Below are positions 13,261 to 26,438 of a DNA stretch of 64,000 nucleotides, in pieces (the first letter of the stretch is position 1; each line of letters begins with the position of its first letter). Source of the DNA: Holacanthus passer (Eukaryota > Chordata > Actinopteri > Pomacanthidae); contig JAFREQ010000130.1 in the NCBI GenBank assembly GCA_025331565.1, positions 248,001 through 312,000 of the forward strand. Reading direction: 5' to 3'. A model generated the notes under the pieces. It worked only from the letters and a program-made list of their open reading frames with translations, did no database searches and had not been told where the DNA came from. Both the position numbers and the translations under genes were made by a program.

Positions 13261-14083
13261 AATTGATGTTTGCATTTAGCTCAAAGCACTGCTGCTTAAA
13301 ATCAGCCTCTCAGAGCTGTAACGTGGTGATTAAGGCCTGCACCAGTATTTAACACGGTGAAATTTCTTGCAAAAAACCCCAAACTGCCAAACATATTTTA
13401 TCTTGTTTCCTGCACACCTGTGAAAGAGAGACGGCAGTGATGATCTTAATTTCAGCAGATGGTGAGGGGTGGAGGGGGAGGGAGTTGTTTTCTGAGGCAG
13501 CAGAACAGACACTCCAAGACTGAGATGGATTTGATGTTGATCATCTGCTCTCTGTCTCTTGTTCAGGTGTTTCTAAGGTTTGTAAACCTGCAGTGAAACA
13601 GAAGTTTTATTAAAACCGAAACCTCCTCTATCAGTCTTCCAGCAGTTTTTCTGTCATTATTTCTGCCTGTATGTTCCTTCAGTCTGTCTCATCTGAATCT
13701 GCTTCTGCCAGAGATTTCTGCAGGTCACTGAATCCCTTTCAACAACCTCAGAATGAGGTCTTGTTGTTTTTGGATACAGGCAAAAAGAAAAAAATATATA
13801 ACAACAACAACAGAGAATCAGAACCTGAAATACTCATGGCTGCATTGCATTCTGGTCTATTTTCTGCTCTTGTGGGCACAGGCAAGGCAATAAAATGATC
13901 AAAAATATCGACATTGTAATATTTCTGTTTTTGTGATTTGTTTACAATTTTTTAATCAGGATCTCTGACAGAAACTGAGTGAAACTGTTTAGTGTCTCAT
14001 ATGTTAATGTATTTCACTGGTGGCGCCACTAGATGGCGTTAGAAACTGGACTGTCCAACCTCACCTCTACAATTCTACAATTC

Positions 14084-14160
14084 TGCATTTTCATTTAGCA
14101 GACGCTTTTATCCAAAGCAACGTACATTCACATCAGGTGAACTCAATGACACGGGAGGGA
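14084..14160 (+). repeat. Interspersed repeat with 'tcatttagcagacgctttta' core
   Basis: TCATTTAGCAGACGCTTTTA followed by TCCAAAGCAACGTACATT is a core sequence repeated very often in teleost genomes. The copy ends near ACACGGGAGG. A more degenerate copy with the same ACACGGGAGG end lies at 37,001-37,068. Confidence 0.65.
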
Positions 14161-14859
14161 CAGACTGAATATAAAAAGCAACGACAGGTCGGTGGGACGT
14201 TGCTACATGCAATCAACAACTAAAAGAATGTCAACAAGCACACAACACTCAAACAAAATGCAACGACCTGCACATTTATGAAGTTCCTCCCCAAACTCTC
14301 CACACGTTTTCATTGTGTTCATTACATCCATTACAGAAACCTTCAGTATTTGAGCTTTAGTTTATCTACAATTCAGCTTCACTTTTGTGCTGCAATTCAT
14401 TTCAGTTTCCAGGAATTAAGGTAGAGTACTAGTCCAGTTTTAGTCCACTAAAGAATTTGTTGACGTCTCCAAAACAGATTGAAATTCATTCTTCAGTTAC
14501 AGACAAATGTGGAGAGCATCGGTAATGAATCGTTCTTCCCAGAATTCTCCTCTGTGGCCCAGACGTAACCTGGGCTCTTTTCTCTCAGTCTGCCAGTGTA
14601 ATCTAATCAAAACTGCTGCAGAACGGCATGATGGGAGTCATCATGTCTGTCTGTGTTGTTTCCTGTCCACAAGTTCATTTGTACAGTAGATCGGACAGAC
14701 GTGTACGTGGCCGGACGTGTGGAGGCCAGGGTTTGAACGTCTCGCTAAGGTTTTCTTTGTTCTTTACATAACTGTTTCTGTCTCTCATATGCAACACTAT
14801 GAAAGTCTTCAACAAGAGTTTGTCTTCAGCTGTGCTCTGTCACCCCCTTAAAGAATTGA

Positions 14860-15065
14860 TATTGTGCCCCCCCTCCTCTCTATGAAGGGCCAGCTTTGCA
14901 CCTTTCAAGTGTGGCCACTCAGAACAGCTATAAACACTACTGACTTTCCAGCATAATCCAACCATAACAGTCTGCAATAGCTTCATCCTCCAAAGGCCCT
15001 GACAAAAGCCATGATAATCCATCCAGAGTTGTTGAGATATTTCAGTCTGTGGTGGACAAAAAGAC
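14860..15065 (+). repeat. Degenerate interspersed repeat
   Basis: It shares CCATCCAGAGTTGTTGAGAT and ATTTCAGTCTG..GTGGAC with the copy in wasl intron 1 at about 6495-6640. Boundaries are approximate. Confidence 0.4.
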
Positions 15066-18000
15066 AAAAACTGACAACTCTAGAGCCAAAAACGTGGCTA
15101 AAAACATTGAACGCACACAGATGTTACAGATAATTTAAAGTGCACAAAGACTCCAGTGACGCTGTTGCAGACAAAAGCAGATCAATACATACAAAATGTT
15201 CCATTAGTGCAGCTCCAATGTGTGTGTTTCAGGCACAGTTACACTGTGCCTCCGGAGTGTGTTTGGACAGATCGGTCTGATTACAGTTTCTGATGGTTTA
15301 TGTGTTTAAGTGCTGATCGCTTCAAATGCACCACTTTAATGCAGGTGTGAAAGAGGCCTGAAAGCCTGCAGTCTGGTTTGTTCTATGTAAACACTTTGGA
15401 CTGATGACAAAGCTTTGTGGAAACCACCCCTCCCCTCGTTCCTCCAGCGTTAACATCCAACTGCTCGTCTCAGCATTTCCAGTATTTCTGCAGCCGTCAG
15501 GAGCTGCTTCACCTCCACAGCTCTGCATTTTGAAACCGAGCTTCTGCTGCAGTTTGTCTGCGTGTGGTCGAGTCGTCTGCTGTTAGGACAATGGCTGTTT
15601 CTTGGTAGAAAAAAACAGAAAAGTCCAACAGTCTAAAGTCCTGCCAGAGTCCCCTCAGCAATGTTTTCTAGCCTCTGAGCCATGGGCTGATGCCAGGCCA
15701 CAGGCACTTTGGTACCAGGCCTCAAGGAAACTAAATGTTATGACAAAAATAACTTTACAGGCCATTTGTGTGGTAATTACCTTGGAGTTGACTGTTGGCG
15801 CTGCATCTTTCTTCATCGCTCCTCGTCAAACCCAGAACAGGACGTTTTCAACTAAAGTAGCTCATCACTCTGTTGTCACCCACTTAGCTACTTGATCTGC
15901 ATGTGCTTGTGACACTAGCTAGCAAACATTAAAGAGACAACATAAACATTTGGCCTTGTGCAAGAACAACTTGTATGAACAGGTTCATTCTCAAGTGTCT
16001 CACGTTCATTGTTGTGACCTGGATCAGGTGGCCACAACAAAAAACTGAAACAACTCACCGGACTCAATTCTTATTTCTAGACCTCAGAACAGGACAATGA
16101 TCCTTCCAACAGCCGGTGTCCTGACAATAGTTTCATACTCTGCCACAATAGTGCCAAAATGGTCGGCTATTTGCATCAGCTGATCCTTTTTACAGCAATT
16201 TACAAACATCATTGTAGGCGCATCAAAAACCCTGACAAGGAAGCCATAATTACAACATGTTCACTGCCAGACACGCACTTAGGGCAAATGACAACCCTCA
16301 AGAGAATTTCCCCCTAACTGCCTGACCAAGGCCTGCTACAAACTCACCCCAGTCTTCATGCGGTTCTGCGGTGGGTGTATTAAGCACGAACCCAGCAGAT
16401 ATGTCAAGTGACCTGAAAGCAGACAACCTCACAGGATGACACGGATGTGCCCCTGAGACAGCTGTCTGAAAACAACTAACAGAAGCCACTCAAAAACAAT
16501 CAACCAGAAAAAATGACAAACCAAAGAAGAAGTGTCTGACAGCCTAACAGAGAAACCTCTGTAAGACAGTCGCTCTGACCTTCTGGACAACAACAATCCG
16601 TCACTGGGTCACAAACTAATGCTTCCAGAGAACAACAACAACACATGGTGCATCTCCCCAAAACCAGAAACCAGCTGGACCAAAGCACCTATAATCAACA
16701 TGCTGCAATCAACACCATGCAACTGCTGCTGCCTAAGACACAAAACAAACTTTAACAAAATGGATGAGCCCCCATTTGTTATGACCTGGAACAAAATTAG
16801 AATATCCAAATTCAACATATACTTAAATATATACAACATAGGGTGTTGAAACCAGTAATGTCAGTGGTGTGTGATGTGCATGAGTGAAGGATATGGGTGC
16901 AGGTGTTGTAAGGTGCAAAACAAAAATAAGAAACTTATGCATCATAACCAGACCAGAATGTGGAGCGTCTGAGGAGAGAAGAGGGAGAAGGATCAGTCTG
17001 CAGCCGGGACTTGTGCAACACTGGGCGCTGCAGGTGTTCCATATCGCTTTAATCAGCTACCTGCCAAGCAAACAGATCCAGGTTCATGGTCATAACAGCA
17101 CCTATGAGTCATTTCAGAGAAATTATGTTATACACCACTTTTGTTGCACTTATAACTTTCTCTGAGGCAAGTTGAAACAAACAGTTTACTGTAAATTGTT
17201 GCAATTAAAAGGGGTTAGCGAGTCTGACTTGAAATACTCATATGAGCAAATAAGTTCCAAACATCTGACCTCTACTTTGTACCCTCAAGTCTCTGAGTGA
17301 TTACAAAATTTACCACAAACTCGACAATTTTGCTTATTTTGCTCCAGACGCTTCAAATAAGAGTTTTTTGTTTGTTTTGTTTGTTGTCTCACGTTGTTTT
17401 GAGAGACGTTTCACTCGCCTCCCATTGAGAATGAATGGACAGGATGAACTTGACTTAACGTTATGCTGGGTTCACTCTTAGATCCGAATCGACTGAGGGT
17501 AAAAAGCAAGTGGAAAAGTTTGAAGGTATTTCTTTACCATCCGCAGTTTTTGCTCAGTTGTTTCTCCAGGAAAGTCTTGGGGTGAAGGAATGTTCTTTGA
17601 TTGTATCTACAGTTTTTGTCAGCTCCTCTGCAGTTCGGTTCAGGTGAAATTGCGTGACGGCTGTTGGGAAGTGTGATACAAAGTCAACTTTGGTCTGGAG
17701 TCTGTGTGTTTGTGCAGCCGTAAACTGATTATTCTGGACGTTTCTGCAGTGCTGATGCAGAGGTGAAGCTGTTCTGACAGTCTGTATAATAATAATGTTT
17801 TCTCAGCTGGAAATATACAGATGGTGGAGAAAAGGTTGACTGGAACACAACACCTTTCCCAGTGTCGGGTATCAGGGCTGTAGCTACCACTGCAGACACT
17901 GATGCCAACTCCTCTGTCTTTTCTGGGAATTTAGGTATTTAGGTAGGCAGATTTATTCAACAATTCAAAACTTGTTAGTTGTTTTAATTTGACTGCTTTG

Positions 18001-18257
18001 AGGCCAACAGACAAGTATTAAGGGTAAAGATTTTTTTTACTGTTCCTGGCAGAATTCTTTTTCCTGGCAATGTGGCAAAGGCTGTGACAATTTGATTTTC
18101 ATATTTAGAAATGAACGGTACATAAAATATAATTGAACAGCTAAATGTAGTTAAAACATAAAAAAATGAGACAATTAAATGTTTTGAGCGGCTCTTTTTG
18201 GTGTCTGCTGAGTTCCTGGGGTTGGGTAATGGAAGTCTCAGACTCCTCAATTAAAAC

Positions 18258-18480
18258 CTCGGGACCCATGAAAACCTCAAAGCGAATTTTTGGGGAATCT
18301 CACAACCATCACATTTGCTCCCAGAGGATGAATCCTGAACACTTTGGTGACTCCTGACATTTCCTGTAGCGCCACCATAATGCTTCACATTAGTGGTTTT
18401 GAGTAAAACATCTCGACAACTACTGGATGGATTGTCACGAAATATTCATGTACCCTTTGTGTTGTATGAAGTGTCCAACA
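18258..18480 (+). repeat. Interspersed repeat (same family as 12,893-13,260)
   Basis: The markers are TGTAGCGCCACCATAATGCT, TTTTGAGTAAAACATCTCGA, CAACTACTGGATGGATTGTC and ATATTCATGTACCC. The copy is degenerate with approximate boundaries. Confidence 0.55.
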
Positions 18481-19690
18481 CAGGCTCAGGAGACTGTTAG
18501 ACTCTTAGTCTTGTTCATTTGTTTGCAACATATAGACTGTTGTGTGGTGTTGGTTACTTACAATGTGCGGTTGATGTAGGCCCACTCTGTTTTGGAAATA
18601 AAGCACATGGCACATCCTCAGTGGTTTGAAGGTTCACCAGAGATACTGTGTTTAGCAATTTATGAAGTCTGCAGGTAACTGTAGTCATCAACAGATCTTT
18701 TGTCCCTTGAATGTGCTCTGGTCTGAACACTGTCCAGGACTTTATCTGCTGCTTGGTCCCGTAAATGAGAGTCCTGTTGGCCACAGATCGAGGAGGGGCC
18801 AAACCAACAATAGCGGGGCATCGCTGCCCCGAGAGCAGGCAGGGACCCGAGAGAAGGGGGACAGAGACAGAGAGACAATTCAGCAGCTTATCAGATGGAC
18901 AACTTCTGTATCTGAGGTTTAAAACACAAGAGGAAGTCATCCAGCCGGAGGCCTCGACCCTCAGTCGGCAGGGACGAGAAGGTGCGTCATCTTGGTCAAA
19001 CAGTTTTCATTTCTTTTTATTGATTTCTTTTAATAGCAGGTCTTTAAATATTTAATAGTTCAATCACTCTATCAGTATTTCCATAGTTGTTTTCATAATT
19101 TTTGTTCCTGCCTTTTTTAGTTATGTAATCTTTCAGTGGAAGATTGTCACGATGCCATGACATAAATGATCTTTGAGTTAAATTTGTCTTGCGATTGTGT
19201 TGTAGAGAAAGAGTTTACCGCTGCTTCAATGCCAGACAGGTGGATGTAACTCAGATATATTAGTGTCTTGGAGCAGATAAACACACTGTTTAACCAGTTT
19301 CTTTCACTTTTGCCCTTGGACATGAAACATGGTTTTATTAGAGCTGCATGTTTTGGCAAAATAAAGCTTGTAATATAAAGCCAGACAAAGACAGACCTGC
19401 TGTGTCTGGTTGAGGTTGCTGAGCTCTGATTGGACAACTGCTGTTTGAAGGAGGGGTTTGTGGTCAATTAAGTGATTTCTAAAAGATGCACATTAGGAAA
19501 GGTTAAATTAGCTGCCGAGAGCCAAACAATAATTAAGGAAAGCAACAGTTTACTGCTACTTTATACGTCTTTTTAACGGCATTTCAGTGGGAAATATCGT
19601 ACATTTCCATTTCTTTACCAGCTGCAACATATAAGTGATGAACCCAGCAATAATTATAATCTTGTGATGTTATGCCTTTCTACATAATGC

Positions 19691-19852
19691 ATACTTTTGC
19701 ATTTGATACTTTAAGAATATTTTGATGTTGCTACATTTGTACTTTTACTTAAGTAAACATTTCAATGCACTTTCACTTGAAACAGAGTATTTCTACACTG
19801 TGATATACTTACTTTTAGTTAAGTAAAAGTTCTGTATTTCTTCCACTGCTGG
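19691..19852 (-). repeat. Interspersed repeat ('cttttacttaagtaaa' family)
   Basis: TTGTACTTTTACTTAAGTAAA, then ACAGAGTATTTCTACACTGTG and AGTTCTGTATTTCTTCCACTG are degenerate forms of a teleost repeat that usually ends in 'gtacttcttccaccactg'. Related copies are at 23,170-23,255 and, in the opposite orientation, 37,678-37,775. Confidence 0.6.
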
Positions 19853-20863
19853 ATAAAACACAGACAGAAGGACAGACGGGTGGACAGACGGGTTGAAACC
19901 GTGAAAGTGAAATGTAAAATGCAGCTTGTCATTGCAGAAATGGATGCAGAGAAATGCCTGAGCACTGGTGTTAATAAAACCATAAAAACACATCTGGAAA
20001 CTGCAGCAGAGAGACCGCAGCCTGAAAACCACACGTGAACATAATCAAGACTCCAGTGAAACTGGAAATGAACCAGATACAATCAGTGTGTGTGAGACTG
20101 ATGGAGTATAAAGTCCTCAGTAGGCTTCAAATGAACTAGTTTGTTAAACATGTTGATGATCCAACAAGCGTTTCATTTGAAGCAGTCTGAGGCCTAAACT
20201 GAGTCGTAACTGTGATGATTGTCACTGACAATCGTGACACAAACTCTCGCTTGATGACCCTTTTTACATTTGGTTTTCAAGTGCACCTTCGGCAGCTGGA
20301 TCATGAGTGGACAGGACTCGATACAAGTGAAAGCCACCAAGACGCATTGTGATCCGCTCACTCAAACCAACTGCTTTGCATCTTTTGTGGTGTAAAAGCT
20401 GCTGTGTCCTTGACTGGGATGTAACAGGAAAAATACGTCATCAATGCAGGACGTGGTGGTCGTTTTGGTGACAGCATGCCATCAAAAATGATTTTGTCCT
20501 GCTCAACAGTTAGACCAGCCTGCACATGTGCATTAGTTGTACGTGACATAGAGAGTAATGAAATCTGAACACGAGACATAGGTGTGAATGGCGACGTGTC
20601 TTGGCTGTCCACTTGTGTTCGGATCACTGAAACACATTTTAAAACCAAGTGTAAACAGGGTCTGTGTTTTACAGCCAAAATATGAAAAAGCATCCTGATA
20701 TTTTTTATTAGCACATTTGTTGTTATTCACATAATGATGATGAACACTTTCTAGATCGAGGTCTCTTTTTGTCAAGGGTCCATTATGGATCGGGTCAATG
20801 AAAATTGCTGGTCTGGAGAATAATATGTTAAATCAGCCTTTAACACACAGCTGTCTTTCTGAT

Positions 20864-20864
<1 letters not shown>

Positions 20865-20898
<34 letters not shown>
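20865..20898. repeat. (CA)n microsatellite
   Basis: Perfect CA run of 17 units. Confidence 0.98.
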
Positions 20899-20901
<3 letters not shown>

Positions 20902-20969
20902 TACTGTATGTATATGTTGGGAGTCAAATCAGCCGTCTGACTCAGACTTTCTGTGGTTTTAAAGCCCCC

Positions 20970-20972
<3 letters not shown>

Positions 20973-21007
<35 letters not shown>
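20973..21007. repeat. (CA)n microsatellite
   Basis: Perfect CA run of about 17 units, 75 bp downstream of the previous one. A shorter CA run follows after a TTAA interruption. Confidence 0.98.
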
Positions 21008-21009
<2 letters not shown>

Positions 21010-21714
21010 AAACACACACACACAGTCCATGATGTGCGGTGTTGCTGAATAATGACAGTCACTCTGTCTCTGGTTGTTGGACATTAACGTTGGTCCATTA
21101 ACTGCTAATTCAAGGCTGGTTTCATATTTTCCAGATTACACAAGCTGGTCATGAATCAAACACACTCGCTCAGACCCATCCAGACCAGCCTGAGACCCAC
21201 GAATACAACATCACCGCAATGTACACACAGAACTGCCACAGATAAAATCCAGCTAACGCAAGCTTGATAACTTGGAGAAAGAAGGCCAGAAAGCGACTGT
21301 GACTGACTTGCTCTATTATCTATCTTATAAGTATCTACTATTAGTCATCTCACACAGCAAGTTCACTAAGTTTCAGCAAACTCATTAGCTCAGTTCACAC
21401 AGTTTATTCAAAGGACATATTTGTACCATTGACTTCTTTCTCATAAGAGGCCACTTAAAGTGGTGCAACACAGCTAAAAAGCTTTGATCCAGTTTGGACT
21501 CTCTGGGTCTCTGTTCCCTCAAAGGTCACCACTGTGGAGATGGCTTTCTATTGGTCAACAGCGTGAGTTCACATGTCGAAGTTGAACTTGGACAGATGAT
21601 GACAGTGAGTGAATGCACTCATGGTGGAAATTCCATTTGAATGAGTTGATTTCATGGTTCTAATGCTGGTCTGACCAGACCGCCGGAGTTCACCTCAATA
21701 ATGACTCCCCACAA

Positions 21715-21860
21715 GTTAAGATGTTGACCTGATGATGGCGCTAGACTGAAAGGTAAAGAATGACCTAACTCACTACAGTTCATCCGCTAAAGACCATGAA
21801 TGCCTGAACTCAATTTCACGGCAGTCCATCGGGTAGTTATAGTTGTCAAAAGGTTTCCGT
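21715..21860 (-). repeat. Interspersed repeat (same family as 12,893-13,260, inverted)
   Basis: GTTGACCTGATGATGGCGCT followed by AGAC is almost the same string as at 49,401-49,423. The flanks are degenerate. Confidence 0.55.
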
Positions 21861-23169
21861 GTGAACCAGAGTAGAGCAGCAACTTTGCCATCCTTAGAGC
21901 CGTGCAGTTTCCTCTGTCCTCATCTGCATCCAATTAGTTGAGTTCAGCTGCTTTTTACCATCTCGTTGTGTCTGTCTGAGACAAAGCATCAAATTCAGTC
22001 TCCTATGTCAGTTTGGACTCAGACGTTGTGTTTGGGGGGTCTTTCTTGTGGTCTGGAGTAGCGGTGTTTCCAGAGGTTCTGGGCCTTTCGGTGGTTTGGA
22101 GGGTAGCCTGAGTGGCTTCACCGCACTCTGTTTGTCTTGGATCAGCATCACCAGAACAACCATCCAGCTGAGAGGATTATGAAACTGCACACAGTCTGAA
22201 GAAATGCTTTCCTAAGCTGAGCCGGACATGAGGAAATTTTTTTGAGAAATTACAGCCTCCTTAAAATGTTTTGAAGGAAGCGTTTCGACTGCTTATTTGT
22301 GACTATAAATCTGAGTCCTCTTTCTTCCACCATCTTCTCCAACTCTTCACTCACTGATCCACATCCAAGATTATTGCAATCATAAAGTTCTCGTGCCATT
22401 AAGATCATCAGAGAACATCAGCTCCAAGCCAGCGCCTCCTCAGATGAATGAAAAGTTGAAATGATCGAAGAAGCCTCAGCCCACCGGCGGTTTCCTGCTC
22501 CCTGCTCTGGTTACAATCCCGCTAAGAGAATGATGGGAGATTTTCCATGGCGTCCTTGGAAGCAACCTCGGTGGCCATGTTTCCCAAGAGCTGGGTCACA
22601 ATGTCTCCCCCGACTTTGGAAAAACTGAAATATGAATTACTTGCATATGAGGGGGCGCCAAGAGCAATTAGATGGGGAGGGTGTGGGGGCTCTTACATAA
22701 AGAGCTGGAGAGAACAGCCTCAGAAGAATGACAGAGAGAAAATAAAAGGCAGAGCAACAAAGAGACAAAACAATGTGTCTGACTATGCACTGAATACATA
22801 ACCGAATATATACAGAGTGGCTCTTTAAGCTTTGTGGTTGTGGTTCCTAAATAAAAGTATAGATTTCATTAAGGCAGTTTTGTTGAGAAATAACTGCTTA
22901 ATTCTGAAATCATTCAAAAATGCATTGGATCCTGTTGTTAGTGTGGTACCTACTTTCATTTTGTAAACAGAGATGTTACTCTTCTCAGTAATGTACATCT
23001 TTATGTAGTATGTCCATTTAATTTGTTTTTGTCCCTTTGTTGATGATGATGATGATGCACAGAAGCCGTGGTTGCGTTTGGTAGCAGTCAATGTTTGTAG
23101 AATTATATGTATTATATTATTTACTGGATTATAATTAGCAAGGTATTAATGTGTACATCACTTTAATGT

Positions 23170-23255
23170 GACAGCTGGTAAAAGTGGTGCGTGGTCAAAA
23201 TTGTACTTAAGTAAAGTACTTGAGGTAATATACTCAGTTACATTTCACCACTGGT
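23170..23255 (-). repeat. Interspersed repeat ('cttaagtaaagtact' family)
   Basis: TTGTACTTAAGTAAAGTACTT followed by TACTCAGTTACATTTCACCACTGG matches the same repeat family as 19,691-19,852. It lies about 500 bp upstream of gene A. Confidence 0.55.
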
Positions 23256-23781
23256 CGCTTGTTATGTCAGAAGATCTGTCCACATTCTGAATTTCCTCAC
23301 TGAAACCAGAACAGCTGAGAAGTGCACATTCCTCTCATAAAACCCTAATAGCTGTGTGTTAAAATCATGACAGGAAAAACTGCAGGATGGGTTGGATTCT
23401 TCACCAAAACATCATATCTCTGTGATTTTAATGGGTGAAATCAGTAAGAATCTATGAGTTCAGTCTGGCAGTAGAGCCCAATAGGAGCTTTTGACTGTGC
23501 GAGAAGTGAGTAAGGTGATGAAAACTGCAGGAGAGCTTTTCTGATTGCTCTCCTTGTCCACATTGTCTCAGTCCTGCCTCTAAGAACAGGGGAGCTTTGT
23601 GTTTTGTTGTGTTGTGGAATTTGGAGCATTCAGTTCAGTGATCATCACTCATGTGTCCTCTCTTATTATCACTTATTTCTGCTCACTGAAGCTCATAATG
23701 TCTTTATTTTCTCTCCAAACATGTCATTTCTCTCCTCTGCCTTTGTAGGACCACTAATTGCTCCATGAGGAATCAGGGGCC

Positions 23782-25972
23782 ATGGCGCTGATGGAGCTCT
23801 ATCTCCTGGTACTGGCCTTGTGGGTTGGCATTGGAGTAGAGCGCCAGGTTCGGGGCGACCAGATGAGGCCGGCCCGGGCACCTCTGATCCCTCATCGACC
23901 TTTTGTTGTAGTGTGGAATGCTCCTACTGAGTCCTGCCGCCTTCGATTCAAGGTCGACCTGGACCTCAGTGTTTTTGACATCGTAGCAAACCTCAATGAA
24001 ACCCTAAGTGGCCCAAATGTTACCATATTCTACCACAGCCACTTGGGATACTACCCATACTACTCCAACTCCGGGGTCCCTATCAACGGTGGACTGCCGC
24101 AGAACCAGAGCATTTCCAAACATCTGAGCAAGGCCCGGGCCGACATCGATAAGCTAATCCCCCACAAGGATTTTCGAGGCCTGGGTGTCATTGACTGGGA
24201 GAACTGGAGGCCTCAGTGGGTCCGAAACTGGGGCTCTAAGGACATCTACCGCAACAAGTCCAAGGAACAGATCCGGAAACTTCACCCCAACTGGCCAGAG
24301 AGCAAGGTTGAGAAGGAAGCAAAGGAAAGTTTTGAGAGGGCAGGACAGACCTTCATGAACTTGACCTTGGCCCTGGCCGAAGGTCGCAGGCCAGATGGAC
24401 TGTGGGGGTTTTACCTGTTCCCAGACTGCTACAACTATGGGTATAAGCAGCACCCGCAGCGGTACACGGGCGAATGTCCCAATGTTGAGCACGTACGCAA
24501 CGACCATCTGATGTGGCTTTGGAAAGAGAGCACGGCCCTCTACCCATCCATCTACCTGGACTACGAGCTCAAGTCCTCGCCCAACACTGTCAAGTTTGTC
24601 CACTATCGAGTCAAGGAAGCCATGAGGATCGCGTCCATCGCCCGTACAGACTTCACATTGCCTGTGTTTGTCTATTCGAGACCTTTCTACGCCTACACCT
24701 TTGTGGTTCTTTCAGAGGTAAGTTTTCAGTTTTTAGTTTTTTTGATGTTTTTGTGATAATGTCAGTATGTATGTTAAAAACACTTTTCCTGAGAAAGACA
24801 CTTCTCAGAATGTTTGCAGCCACGAGAGAACTTGTAAAAAAAAATGGAAGAGAAGGAGTGAAGCATTTGGATTTCTGCATGTGTGATAAAAGAGAATGAA
24901 AACTGCACAGTTATAGTTAGATTAAGGTGTTTAAGAGGCTAAAATTTCCCCTGTTATTCTATTTCAGAGTGACCTGGTTCACACCATTGGGGAAAGCGCC
25001 GCCTTGGGAGCGTCAGGTGTCATCCTCTGGGGATCATCAGAGTACGCTCGATCACAGGTAACGATAATAAAACAACCAAAAAATATTGTTCAAACTGAGT
25101 CTGTTAGAAAGTGATGCCAACTTTATTTGCCAACATGCACTACAAAGGTTTTAAAATAAGCCCCCTCCCCTCAGATCAAAGGAACAGCCTTAAACCAAAT
25201 GCTCATTATGTTATAACATGCATTACATAAAACAAGCCACAAAACCATGAGGGAACAATAAATGACACAAATTGCATGCAGTCACAAGCCTTGTGAAAAA
25301 AACAAACAGATATCTTTATTCTCTCCTCTAGAATCTAATGTTTTCAAAAATAGTGTTTAATTCATGTTTTTCTGACCAAAACCAGAAGACAACGCATCTG
25401 ATTTATGTGTGAAAGTTGTCAGGGTTTCTGTTGGTGACAGAGATGTTTGTACAGAGAAGGACTGAGTCTTTTGTCTCCTCCAGAGAAACTGCCTGACAGT
25501 GAAGAAGTACATCGATGGTCCACTGGGACATTACGTCATCAACGTCACCTCTGCCGCCAAACTGTGCAGCAAAGCACTTTGCAAGAAGAACGGCAGGTGC
25601 GTCCGCAAGAGCCTGGACTCGGGCGCTTACCTGCACCTGAACCCACGCTTCTTCCACATCCACCGCAACCCGTCGCCCAGAGGTCCTCGCTTCCACGTCA
25701 GCGGTCACCTCAACAACCACGACATCCTGGACATGAAGCACAAGTTCACCTGCCAGTGTTACCAGGGCTGGACGGGTATTTACTGCGAGATGCCCCAGGC
25801 TCCGCCCCGTCCTCCTCCTCCTCCTCCCCTCCATCCCTCCATCCCTCTGCCTCACCCCAGGGAGAACAGCCTGCTGGGAGATATCCTGCTCCTCCTGTCC
25901 CTCCATTTCTCCTGTCTGTGCATCATCATGTTCCTGGGACTCTGTCTGATTATCAAGTGTCTGATACTGTAA
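23782..25972 (+). CDS. Hyaluronidase gene A (GH56), membrane-attached type
   Basis: Coding exons are 23782-24717, 24968-25057 and 25484-25972 (312 + 30 + 162 codons; 504 aa), with phase 0 GT-AG introns of 250 and 426 bp. The start is the ATG after a 5'UTR acceptor (23,747-23,748); an in-frame TTG further up lies outside the signal peptide. Residues 1-18 form a signal peptide. The GH56 barrel carries the catalytic pair D138/E140 in GVIDWENWRPQW, the rim residues Y211 and D215 in GFYLFPDCYN, Y254 in STALYPS, and W333. This set matches human HYAL1 D129/E131/Y202/D206/Y247/W321. The EGF-like part ends CQCYQGWTGIYC. A proline-rich linker and a roughly 30-residue hydrophobic C-terminus follow, either a GPI signal or a true membrane helix. 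It should hydrolyse hyaluronan at the cell surface or in acidic vesicles. Position between wasl and hyal4 suggests a hyal6-like gene, but I cannot confirm that name. Confidence 0.95.
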
Positions 25973-26432
25973 CACAGCGACACCTGTAGAGAAGATAACA
26001 GATAGACAGGTCGGTAGAATAAGCAGCTACACCTGGAAATGTTGTTTGTTGAAATGAATGGGAAAACTTCAACTTCTCTCTCCAAGCATAAAAAAATACA
26101 GTCAGTTCTCAGTAGTTTCACTTCATCAAATGTGTGTCGCATTGATGATTTTGAAAAATATCTTTTAATTAAGGGAATATTTCATCAGAAAACACAGTTT
26201 TGAGCATCAGACAACTCTGCAGGTTCTGATTGGTGCTGCTGTCATTCTGTCAGCTTTTTTTTTTACTAATGAGACAAGTAGGATCTGCCCACAGATACGA
26301 CAGTAGTTTGATGTTCTGATACCTTTTTAAAATTGCTATTAAACTGGGACTGGGCCTTTTCAGAGCCTGCAGGAGGTGAGTTTAGTGTTCAGATAAAATT
26401 ATGTTAATTATGCTTCTGTGTTTTACAACCTA

Positions 26433-26438
26433 AATAAA
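26433..26438 (+). promoter_or_regulatory. Candidate polyadenylation signal of gene A
   Basis: AATAAA lies 460 bp after the stop codon of gene A and is the first canonical hexamer downstream on the plus strand that I saw. A GT-rich stretch does not stand out clearly after it. Confidence 0.45.

Larger units (their letters stand above)
11481..23748. other. Intergenic, wasl to hyaluronidase gene A
   Basis: This is 12.3 kb between the wasl promoter and the 5'UTR acceptor of gene A. It contains several degenerate interspersed repeats, two (CA)n tracts (20,865 and 20,973) and a TGATGA run near 23,039. The longest ORF is a 128-residue minus frame at 18,554-18,940 that I do not recognise. No gene is supported. 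A non-coding first exon of gene A must lie somewhere upstream of 23,749 but I could not place it. Confidence 0.7.

Noticed and set aside
25403..25975. 190-codon minus-strand ORF and a 180-codon plus-strand ORF in another frame
   Set aside because: Both overlap gene A exon 3, whose own frame gives a clear EGF-like region; these are shadows.
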